Of a stretch of 64,000 nucleotides of DNA, positions 1-11,012 are shown in pieces. The notes below the pieces were generated by a model. The model was given only the letters and a program-made list of their open reading frames with translations, had not been told where the DNA came from and searched no databases. Both the position numbers and the translations under genes were made by a program. This stretch comes from Pestalotiopsis fici W106-1 (taxonomy: Eukaryota; Ascomycota; Sordariomycetes; Amphisphaeriales; Sporocadaceae), in assembly GCF_000516985.1 (NCBI RefSeq), contig NW_006917095.1, positions 3,298,942 to 3,362,941 on the forward strand, given 5' to 3'. Positions within the stretch are counted from its first letter, which is position 1. Every line of letters starts with the position of its first letter.

Positions 1-2831
1 GGACTTCTGTGAGCGTGCGTCGGACTGCTACACTTGAACGGAAGGATATTCACCGCTACGACCCTCTTCGGTAAGCGACCGAGAAAGTGTGAAAAAGCAT
101 CAACCAAAACAGAGAGAGAGAAAAAGATATCCACTCTGCGGCGGCGAGCTTGACTTTTAGAGAGTGTGTGCTCCTGGCTCTAAGAAAGCCCTGGCCTATC
201 CACGATCCTTTCATCCCAACTTGCAACGTCTCCCGCTCCATCTAACCGAGCGTAGCTCTAGTCAATGGACGGCAAGTAGAGAAGCCCGCAAAACGGGTTG
301 TGCGGCTCAACAACCTGGGGTGGTGAGGGACAAGGTGCGCTGAATAGCCATCTGTGGTAGTATCGTAACTGTGTAGCGAGAGGAGCACTGGCCATTAGAA
401 CTACCGACATCCTAGAGAGATTTGGCTTGTGTGACTATGGTGGGTAGGCCTCGGTTATGCTACCAAGAGGAAGGACATGTTGCCCATATGTGTGTGTATG
501 TGTAGGTATTCCTGCGGATTCGAGTGATGCTTGAAATCTACCGAAAAGTTGTCGTTCAGAGCATGGCATTTTCTGAACCCGCGTCAATCCCGGGCTCGAC
601 ATCCATGAACATGAAGCGATCGGCGGCAGGCCCTCCATGACGGCATGTAGGTAAACGTAGTTTTGGATTGCTGTTCCCGGCTCGGTCTCTTTCCGTTGCT
701 GGACACTGTTGTTTTCTTTTAATGCCCTTCGGACAGCGAAACAATGCCCATTGGCAAAAGGCCATGTAAAAGGGGAAAGTCGATCATAAAGGATTGGACT
801 GCCTGCAGAGCATGCAACAGTGGGATGGATTTGACTCACATGGTCAAGTCAGCAGACCACAACACACCTGCAGCAGTAGCAACGACAAAACGGGACAGCC
901 GCATGATCAATCCCGTTGCAGCTCAGATATATGCGAAATGGCTTGCAATTTCATGCATAAACCGCTTTGTTCTGCTTGCCCACTGCTGCAATATAAAAAC
1001 AATCCTGCTCTTTTCTTCTCAATCTTGTTGAGACCGACTTTTCCCCTCGGGGGGTTCCAGTCTGAAACGTGACTCCACCAACACCGTCTTTTTTTTCTGC
1101 CATGTCACACTGACTCTGACGATCTACAATTCGATTTGAGAGACGAAGAAGTTACTCGGCCGTGAGAATGATCTCAGAATATGATGGCAGAAAGAAGACA
1201 GATATGCACAATAAATGGCGGCCTTGTATACTTGCTTGGGTGGTTTGACCGTGCAGGTAATTTCTTATACCTTTCAAGGAGGATGGTCATACTCGAGATC
1301 CCAATTGATATCCCAAGTCCGTTACAAACCATGGGCTTGACTTTACATGGTTATTCCTGTCTAATTAAAAAAATCCCCAAGCATTCGAGGAGCATGATTT
1401 GAACTCCTAAGTTATTGAGTACTCACTGCCCAACATGGTCAATCAGTAATCTGTCAAGATACAACAGCAAGGTATCATGTCTAAGCAATCTTGAAGATCC
1501 AGCCATGGGTGAAGGAGCCACGTCTATCCTCATGAGGCTCAACGCGAGGGCAGATATCATTGACCATACGATATTTCTGCAAGGATTCAGTTATACGTCT
1601 TTGCTCGTATCTTGCGGCGCGCTTTTCATACTTCACTGACTGTATTTATCCGAAATTCCCCGATATTGACAACGATAGGAGACACGTATGAGCTCCGGTA
1701 TGTCCATTTGGCTCAGTCCATAGGCAATCTTGTGACCCAAAGGGGATAAATATAGATGTATACCACACTATTGGGCAACAATACATTTGGAGCTGCATGC
1801 ACTACCAGCCAAACGAGGCTCGGGTCAATGTTTTGCCTCCTACGGCCGACGTACCAATTATTGACACGAGGACATGTTGCCTTAAATTCATGTTCGATGG
1901 TGAGAAAAAAAAGTTCAGCTGCTGTGATTCTACTCAATGTTATGGCACACTCATTGACTTGGTTTCCTGACCGCAAGTTCCCCAAGGCTTTCGTATCACA
2001 CGAGTCACCAACAATAGCAAGTCAGCACCAGATGCACCGTAAGCGCACCCACCCCAGCTGAAAAATATTGGGAAAATCACGCATGCAGTAGAGTGTCGTT
2101 TTATCAAGAGCCTGTGCATGTGATATTATCCTTGTTGCCATGAATATCGTATGGAAGGGCATACGTAGCGCGATCTATGCTATATGATATGTTGAAAAGT
2201 ACCAGTCTGCACCAAAGAAGTATTCATTTCTGTCGGATGCCATGTCGGTGATTTGAGTCATTTTGAAATAATAATTAGCCTAGCATGCTAGACAGCCGGG
2301 ATCTTTGCTCATCATGAGAGTAACCTGGCGGAATACGGTGAATGTTGGGAAGCTGACAGATCATTGATATGAGACTGAAAATGTCCAAATCTTCCAGTAT
2401 CAATGGTCATCCATTTTAGCAATCTGTCATTTGCAATTCCGTTGCGTACTGTCAACCTAAACCTATTGGCATTACCCTGTATCTAGGACAACTTCTGTTC
2501 TTATTCAACAGATTTTGCATTTAGAAAAATTTGGCGAAACCCAGAGAAGAGAATCGTGACATCATACATATAAAGTGATGAGAACTAGACTGTGGATCAT
2601 GACTGCTGTCTCTACAAGATTGAAATTTGAAACAACCCAGAATATATGATCATGGATCTTGAAAACAAAATCTACATTCCATTTGCGCTGCACCAGATGA
2701 AGCCGCTAGCTAGGAGTACGGAGCCTAAGGTCCTGATCCTCTCACCCCTCAAACGATGATAGATTATTTCCAACCAACAGGCATCAAAGTGAAGAAAACG
2801 TTCCAAGCGCAATGGTAGTAATTCCAACCCC
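1..2831. other. Intergenic, no recognisable gene
   Basis: Reading frames here are short, show no family motifs and have no convincing splice pattern. A partial inverted repeat (AGGAG...CTCCT) around 1388-1408 with a TTCAAATC core was inspected as a possible tRNA and rejected. I see no coding or RNA gene I can support. Confidence 0.5.
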
Positions 2832-2931
2832 NNNNNNNNNNNNNNNNNNNNNNNNNNNNNNNNNNNNNNNNNNNNNNNNNNNNNNNNNNNNNNNNNNNNN
2901 NNNNNNNNNNNNNNNNNNNNNNNNNNNNNNN
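2832..2931. other. Assembly gap (100 N)
   Basis: Exactly one hundred N. A round 100 usually denotes a scaffold gap of unknown true size, so distances across it should not be trusted. It lies about 290 bp beyond the stop codon of the adjacent minus-strand gene and does not interrupt that gene. Confidence 0.99.
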
Positions 2932-3217
2932 GTCCGGACCATATCGAGACTCTTCGTGCATTCGAAGCGACCAATGTACACAAGGTTATCATTGATAAGT
3001 GTCTGTATGCCTGAGATCATGTGTTCCACAAACACATGTCGAGGCGTCGATGATTTGTATTTATGGCGAGTTCAATCATGATCTCTGGGACAGACGAACT
3101 CCTACGTTTGAATCCTTCTGGTTAAACAGTAGCGGCGCTCTGCATCGTCGACGTTCTGCTGAAAGGCCTCAAGCGCCCGAGCGGCGCGTAGGCTCGTGAC
3201 ACTGTTGATGCCGGAAT

Positions 3218-6200
3218 CTAGTCTAAATGGCGAGGTATTGGAGGCGCAATATCGGTCATCGTGGTGGTGGTGCTGATGGTGGTAGGAGTCCTGGACCTGT
3301 GCCAGGTATCATAGAGGCTCCCCATGATCATCTTGTGAATATTGCCATCCGCACGTTCGACGTCGATAACATCGCTGCATATCGTTAGCACATGTCAATT
3401 ATGGCAAGTTTCCAATCGAGGAGCCATTCACGTCACGTCAATGCCTTTACAAAGGCCATCTCCCATGGACTCGAGCGCTTTAAAAGATCCCGATTCGTTG
3501 CCGAAATGGATGAACTGGATACTGTATTGTCGTGGATCCATATCGATAGCCCCTTTCATCTTGTTGTACCGCAGCCATTTCTCAATAGCCAACTCGATGA
3601 GTTGTCTTTGTTGATCGCGCCAAACACCATCAGTGAAGATGATCAAAGTGACTTTGTGGCTGTATGTTTTGCCTTTTCTGATGACGTCCAGGATATGTTT
3701 CAGTGTGTAGTAGATGCTGGAGTCGTTTGGGCCCTATTGGTCGTACCCTTGGTTGAGGAAGTCCCAGTCAAGCTCCCTGCCACCAGGCTTCGTGGTGGGT
3801 CGCCGTCGGTGGGAAGAAAAGTATGTATCGAACCCGTCCTGGCCTTGGCCAGGAAGGATGACCATCAGGACCGTTGCGACAGCCTGGACTTGCGGCCAGT
3901 GTACATACATTCTCTGCCTGTCGTCAAAAAGGAAGATCTGACTGCTCATCAGTTTCCATAAAACGTTGCCTCGAAGAGAGGAGAATTGTAATAGTAACGT
4001 TGTAGGTTGATGTTGCGAAATTGGACAAGAAGTAACTCACGATATCTCTATCATTGAACATGTCTCCGAACGTAGCCTCTTGTAACGTTTGTTCTTTGTG
4101 GGGCTCGGCTGACGACCTGAAAGTCTCATGGTTTCCTTGAGACACGTTGGAAACACTTTCAATGTATTGCGACCATGTTAAATTATGTGGATTGTCCTGG
4201 CCTCTGTCATCAGAAAGTGATGTCATTGGTCTTATAACTTTTCTTGAGGGGCCAGTTCTCTGTGCCTCTGAGTCTGGTAGAGCTCCCGTCGGTCTTGGAA
4301 TCTTGATATGTGTGGAATGCGTCAATCCTATGCCATTCAAGAATCTGACCGCATCCCAATACTCGAAAGATGGAAGCTGGCTCGTGTCAACTGCCTCTTC
4401 GCTAGTCCGGTCTACATTTCTGCGAGATATCGTAAGTGTTTCTCCCGGCATGGTCTGTGAATGCTCTAATGGACGAGCTGATCATTTTGTGTTGTCAGTC
4501 AGCGGTCGTTTTGATAGGCCGGTTGGTGTCAGTGGTCGGCTTGAACTGTGATGATAACTTTCCTGGAGTTCAGGGACTGTCTGCTGCTCTGGGGGAGAAA
4601 GTCTGTTCGCTGGTTTTGCGAACCTGGCGAATTGGAGTGTTGCACTCATTGAGGCTCTGGCATCACTGTTTTGTTGAGACCGCTGGTGATGCAAGCGCAA
4701 GGCCGTCTGTAGTAACCCAGGTTGTTTCGAATATTTGGGCGCATCGGAATGAGCTTGAGCGAGAGCATTATCGAGCAGGTTGACCAATTCTTCGGCAGAC
4801 GCCCGGTGGGCTGGGTCGGCCTGGAGCATATATCTCTTGGCTATTTCCAGGACTGGACCGGTGATGCAGTCCTGGTTGCGTAAGACACTGAGCAGATACC
4901 CATGCCAAATATCGACAACGCTTGCGACTTTAGCACGCAGGTGAAACTCCTCGTTACCTCTGATGTCCTCGTAGTTCAAATCTTGAGCGTGATTGTCCTT
5001 TATCTTTCGGAGAAGCCTGAACTGTTCGATGCCTTCAGCGCCGAGTGCTATCCATGTAGCAGCCTCGTAGATAGCGCATCCGAGGGACCATACGTCAAAT
5101 CTGCGTGTTACGCGTTTATTGTCGTCAATCTTGCCAGTGGTAGGATCAATCCTTTCTGGCCCCCCTAGTATGTATGTCAGAGAGAGACGAAAGCAGCCAG
5201 AGCAAGGACTTGTACCGTATTCCTCAGTTCCACCATGAAGTGGAGTCGTCGCTTCCATCTGATCTCCTGCTATTGCCTCCTCGAGCTTGGCGAACCCAAA
5301 GCCAGTAAGCTTGATGACATAGGTCATTTCATCACCCTCTGAATAAGGGCATAGCAGAAAGTTTGATAGCTTGATATCGCCATGCCAGCTATGTTTCGAT
5401 CAGCATTTGTGGAAAGACTTTGATTGCAGAGCACGAACCCAAAATATGTCTTCTTCGTGCCTGCAGATGAGATCTCCAACGTGTGCATACACTTCAACGT
5501 CATCGCTATATCGCGGAAGTTGGTCCAGAAGTCAAGGATCTCGGTTGTCGCCGTTGGAGGTGAATATGTTAGAAAGTAATATTCCAGATTTTCCCAGCCT
5601 GATTCGAGTAGCAAGTAATATTCATGGTCGTTTCTCCTGGCAGTCTTCCAGGAGCCAAAACACTTGACAATTCCTTTGGCTCCGTCAGCAGCACGGTGAA
5701 ATTCAACTTCTCGCTTCCAGTCCTCTTCGTGCTCCATTCTTTTGAGAACGAGCTCATAAGTCAATGGCTATTAAAATCCGTGTTAGCTCGTTCTTGATAG
5801 ATAGACAAGATTCCATACCTCTTTGTCAAACCTTTTCTTTCTTGCATGCAAGGTATCCAATGATGGTCCATAACTGATGTATTCGATAATATAGCCTGGC
5901 ATCGATTCAGCCGGTACCTCGACTCTGAAGACGTCACTCTTTCCCTCATGTCCGATGCTTTGCTGGACAGTGAAAGGCAAAATCATGCCTAGTGGCACGT
6001 CTTGTCCATGACCTAGGTTGAGGTTTTGGGAAGCTGTAATCTTGTGCGCGAGCGTCATGAATTTGCCTATGACATTTTTTAAGTCGTGGGACTTGTAGTA
6101 GATGCTTCCTTGAACAATATCGTCAAGGTTACTGGGGTAACGAATTATGTTTGGTATGTCTGAGTCAAATACTTGACGCTGGTAAAACCGGTCGATCAAA

Positions 6201-8262
6201 AGAAGTGCGTCTGTACTGATTTGCAAGAGAATGACGAGGATGTCAATCAAGGATTGCTTGCTGCCAGACACAAGATGCTTGCCATAATCTTGGTATGCGC
6301 CCTCAAAAGGTTCGCGTTCGGGGTAGAGCTTTTCAAGAAGAGAACTAGCTCTCGAGATCTGTATGTGACCATGTGATTCGACCGGCTCTTGCATCCAACT
6401 ACGGAGGCGATCCATAAGTAGAAAGCTGCGATGTTTTCGAAACACCGAGATTCGAGTACACTGTTTCACCTGTTTGTGGAAGAGGAACAAATCGACAAAG
6501 TCGGACACGGATCGCTGCTTAAGAGATGCAATGCTTGGCGCCGGCTGCTTCTGCCGTTGGAGTGAATCTGGTATAATAGTTGTGGCCTCTTGCATCGCTG
6601 CATCTACAGAACCCTCTGGTTTGGCCGAGCGCGCCTGGCTGGATTCTGCGGTCACAGTCACGGCTTGCTCTCTTATGGTAGCAGTGTGTAATAGCTGGCT
6701 TGACGCCTCATCTCTGCCGGAAACATCCTTCGTTGCATAATCATCGGAAGTTTTTGCAAGTGATAACAACGCTACGTTTTGCAAATGACTGGCGATGTGG
6801 TTTTGGAATTCTTTGAGCTCGACCACGACACTTCCACTGGTGTTGGTCGATTTGTTTCTGGCGTCAGACTGGAGTAATTCCTCCCATTCGTCGCAGAACG
6901 GACATTCCGAGGCAGCAATGACTTGAAGGGGCCGCTGGCTCGCGGCGATGAGTCCTTCGACAAGCTCTGGCTCCAACTCTGCGTGATGAGTGGTTGCATG
7001 ATCTCGTAAGATTGAAGCCGCGTGGAATGGTCCTTCCTGGCAAATGATGCAAGTCCATTGACACCTGTGATGCTGCAATTCATGGTCGAACCAAGTTTTT
7101 CGGTCGCTAAAAAGCCTGTTGCTGCACTCAGGCTCGTCGGCTGTGCATACGTAAATTCGGAGGTCTTGATACAAATGTCTTTGCCATGAACTTTCGTCCG
7201 CAAATCTGCCAGTAACGCAACACAGAGGGCATTCAAAGGTGTCATTTCCATTATTGACCTCTGAAAGTCGTAGTATCTGGGGAAATTGCTCCACCTCTAG
7301 ATCTGTCGAAGACGCCGCCGAGATGAGCGTTCTGGTATCACCACTCTCACTTGTATCATCGTCCTCCTGTAACAGATCAATGTTTGAACCGGAAGCTTCT
7401 GTTGATATCGGCTCTTGCTTGGCAACAGTAGGCTCTATGTCCACTGAGATTGCGAGAAATCGGAGACCTTGAGGGCCACTCCTCTTGGGTGACTCCTCGG
7501 TGATTGTGGCTTGATGCTCGCGGCAGCATTCTACGAAATTACGTCTTTTCGCATTTGCTTGACCGAGTCTCTCCCGAAGCCAAGCATATTCTGTCCGCAA
7601 AAGTTTTGGGAAAAGATCTGTCACATCTTGGATGTCGGCATGATGGATGGAGAATGAGTCTCTACCCTCTTGAGCCTTAGAAAATCGATCCTGCGGTGTT
7701 GCCTTGATGACCAAGGTGGACAGTCGAAAGAGTCCTGTGATGCACTCGCTGACTATTCCGAGAAAAGCTTGAGCTTCACTCGGATTGTCCGCTCTGTAAT
7801 CTCTCGTTGCCACTTCGCTATCGTTGTCGCTATCATCAATTCCGTCCTCTCTCGATTGCTCTGGCATGTTGTCCGCGTTCTTGCGCTGGCTGGTTAGAAT
7901 GTCGAGTACTAGAAGCAGATATACTCGTCAGTAAATTTTAAATGGAATGCATGAGGTCGATACATACAGTCTCTCAAAGTATCAATCAAGCTTCCAAGCA
8001 AATTTGAAATCTCTTGAAGGACTTCGCTGGAACTTGTCATACGAGATTCTAAAGATAGCATTGAGGCATCCTGACGATCGGCCCCAATGTTGCCGACCCA
8101 AAGTTGGAAGCGGTCCCAAGTGTCGACTGCTATACTGTGATCGATGCCATAGGCTGGATCTGTCTTGGAAACCTCGAGCTCCTTGAGGATGTTGTGGAAC
8201 AGTCGATCTGAGTCCCTTACCTTGTCGGCTATTGTCATCTTTGAATACGACATTGATCTCAT
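3218..8262 (-). CDS. Multidomain protein: AcuF-type C2H2 fingers, pseudokinase-like domain, degenerate vWA domain
   Basis: Model: exons 8262-7968, 7908-5819, 5767-5439, 5388-5216, 5164-about 4041, 3937-3432, 3374-3218; phases agree at every junction. Residues about 1-110 are a helical N-terminus. Residues about 325-435 carry paired Cys/His fingers (FECPLC, WFDHELQHH, WTCIIC, CPFC) of the type annotated in fungi as AcuF-like C2H2. Residues about 740 onward resemble a protein kinase: HGDIKLSN catalytic loop (D909, K911, N914), then GFG where DFG is expected, EEYGGPE for the APE region and DVWSLGCAIYE for helix F. No clear beta-3 lysine is visible. The last third reads as a vWA domain (HWPQVQAV, IIFTDG, YSIQFIHFG), but its metal site is DDRQRM instead of DxSxS. 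In-frame TAG (3734-3736) and TGA (4482-4484) interrupt the simplest model, so it may be decaying. The 5165-5215 intron is 51 nt and stop-free. It is divergent from the DUF7580 gene. Role is unknown; a regulatory scaffold is inferred. Confidence 0.7.
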
Positions 8263-8549
8263 GAGAACAATGCAGTTGCATGAGTATGTTCGAAAAGAAT
8301 TGAATACAGTATCAGTAAAACAAGGCTGAGATATCTACTTTCTTCAATTTGTCAGGGCCAATCATCTTTTGTATCTGCCAGCCTGCAGATGACACCTCCT
8401 CACTTACCCCTCTTTGATTTTCCTTATATAGAATACGTAACGTACGAGTTGTTGCTTTCGTATTCGAGCTACTCGTACATGATCTTTTCCTCAGAGTCTC
8501 CGCCTTCAAGCTAATCCTTGGGTAATACCCGTTGTAATTTACTGCTACA
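8263..8549. promoter_or_regulatory. Shared divergent promoter
   Basis: Only 287 bp separates the two start codons, so both genes must draw on this segment. A TATATA stretch at about 8425-8430 is the best core-promoter candidate, for the plus-strand gene. Co-regulation is inferred from the spacing. Confidence 0.5.
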
Positions 8550-10499
8550 ATGTCCGGATTCGAAGTTGTTGGTGTCGTGCTCGGTGCCTTCCCACTAGCT
8601 ATATCAGCATTCGAGGGATATCGCAAGCTTGCCACGAAGAGAAAGCTCTTTCTTGAATTTGGAGCAGAATACCAGAGGAGCATCATTAAACTGAACTTTA
8701 ATAAAGTCCGCTTTATAGGCAGTCTGAAACAGTTACTCCTACCATTAGCCATCCCCGACGATGAGATTCATTTTCTCCTGCATGATCCAGGGATCGACTT
8801 GTGGAGAAATCCTCGCATAGCAGTTGTACTCCAAGCCAGACTACAGGATTCGTGTTCTCTATATTTGAATACAGTTCACAGCATACATCTCACAATGGAA
8901 GAAGTCAATCGCGAACTGGCAATACATAAGGCGTTCTACGCTGTGATGGACCAAAATGAGGTATGTCATACACGGATCGCCAATAACTAGACTCCATTTT
9001 CACACGCGCAAATAGACCAAAGACGGAGCACCTGGCAGCATCCCTACCAAGTCGAAGAATCCACTCAGCAAAGCAAATCGAGAGTACCAAATGTACAAAC
9101 TTAAGTTCAGCAATGGCAAAAGAAATCGTGAACGGCTATTTGAGCAACTTGGCAAATTCAACGATCAACTGGAGATGTTGCTGTCTATAAGTGACGTAGA
9201 CTCCGATCTCCAAAAAGCACGAAACGTGGCTATGAAAAGCGCCACTGCCTCTGTCACCCAGTCCGCTATTTGCAAGTTCTGGCATTTCGCCTCCCAATTC
9301 TATCAAACATTACTGATGGCATGGAACTGCAACTGCCTTGAACAACATTACGCCCATTTTCTCCTACAGCACAGAACCTCAGCCACTAAAGACATCAAAG
9401 TAGTTCTCATGCCACTTTTATCAAGTGAGAGAGGACAGTGGCCAAGCCGACAATTAAATATAGAAGTGAGGGACAAGTCTAGCACAAGAATCCCAGACAC
9501 GAGCAACGCCAATTTCATCAGCCCGGCCATGCACATCCACGACAACGACCGTTCCGACGGCTCGAGAGTGCTGGACGACGTCAAAGGCAAAGGTAAAAGC
9601 ACTTTGGTCGTTCCTATCACTGTCGCACATCAGAGGTACGTTGAACCAGGGCTTATCCGAACATATTTCGTACTTACATCTCACGTGGCGCCAACAGAAA
9701 TGATCTCCAACTGCGAATTACACAATTTGACTCGACAAGTGATAGTCTCTGCGCCGATATCTCTGGAGGCGAGAAGAAGCCGATTGCAAGTCTCTGCAAA
9801 ACAATGGCAGAAGAGGCTGATTCGATTTGTGCTAGCTACCTCCAAGACAACGAGCGACGATATTACCTTTATCCAAGCGATGACAGCTGTAACAACTACA
9901 GCCCATCGCCGGTGACGTTGAGTGACCTGCTCTCGGGCAAAGTCGGTCAGATGCCCACACGAAGGCAGCGTTACAGTCTCGCATTGATCTTGGCATCCTC
10001 GTTCCTACAGCTCCATGGATCGCCATGGATGGTGGTGCCTTGGGGCAAGTCTAGCATCTATTTCCCACGAGAACCCGAGTCTCTGAATTCCATTCTGCTT
10101 GACCACGTGTCACTTGCTCGAGGGTTCTCTAGTAGTCCAATAAATGGTGATACACAGGAGTCTCCGGCATTGGAACCGCCAGTTGAAATACAGGGGTTAG
10201 ATTCACTTGCGATCCTTCTTCTAGAGCTCTGCTTTGGTCGCCCTATAGAAGATCATAGGAGTAGGAAAGGTATTACGCTTGGCGATGGCCAGGCAAGGGC
10301 CGCGCTAGATTTCGTTGTCGCCTGGACTTGGCATAGAGAAGTAAACGATGAAGCCGGCGATGACTATGCTGACGCGGTCAAATGGTGTCTCACTTGCTGC
10401 AAGTCCGCTCCCGTTGGCAACTGGAGGAAAGAGATGATTGAGAACGTAATTGCACCTCTGGAACGGTGTTGCAAATATTTCAGAAACGCATTAGTATAG
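8550..10499 (+). CDS. DUF7580-type protein (fungal, HeLo/pseudokinase-like layout)
   Basis: Three exons, 8550-8960, 9016-9635 and 9698-10499, give 610 aa with consistent phases. The N-terminus (SGFEVVGVVLGAFPLAISAF) is the hydrophobic helix typical of fungal proteins carrying DUF7580, followed by a long helical region. The C-terminal part has the usual DUF7580 pattern: LSDLLSGKV, then RYSLALILASSFLQLHGSPW, SSIYFPREP, and LAILLLELCFGRPIEDH. The last motif resembles the helix F region of a kinase C-lobe, but no catalytic loop is visible. Family members often lie among HET and STAND-type genes, as here (a HET gene starts 513 bp downstream). Function is not established; a signalling or cell-death role is inference from layout and neighbours. 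Family assignment is from memory of conserved motifs. Confidence 0.75.
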
Positions 10500-11012
10500 A
10501 TTTCCCGCCTTCCAATGTTTATCTAGAGCTCCCAGTACAACAAAAGCCCCAGTTGTAATCAAGAAGCAATGATGCGCAGTGGCACCTTTGATCATGACGG
10601 TGTTGATATGTTGTAGCAGGCGGTACGCATCCAGAAACATGTTTGTGGGATTGCATACACGATGAACATGCAATCAAAAGCTATGCTCATCCAGAATCAT
10701 CCACTGCGCAGCCAATAATGATCCTGGTTGTTGTGGCCAATCATGACCCATTCTCGATCATTTACCTAGCTCGGTCTTCTACATAGGCAAGGCAGACTTG
10801 CATTTGGCACAGCCACTATCTCAACAGTGAAGCACATGCATGTGGAATCTGCGAGTATTTCTATTGGTCGCACACACATCGTCACACAATTTCAGGTCGT
10901 GCACCGCCAAGATGCTGCCTCGCCTTCAACAGCACAAAGCTAATTCAATCTACAAACATCATTCTCGGAGGCTTGTCATCAACTTGAGTCTTCCGTAACG
11001 GATGCAACAGCC
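10500..11012. other. Intergenic, upstream of HET gene
   Basis: Holds the 3' flank of the DUF7580 gene and the promoter of the HET gene. No clear TATA box or other element was found. Confidence 0.5.

Noticed and set aside
1371..1420. tRNA-like B-box (GTTCAAATC on the minus strand) followed by a T run
   Set aside because: No five-pair T-stem around a seven-base loop, no acceptor stem and no A-box upstream.
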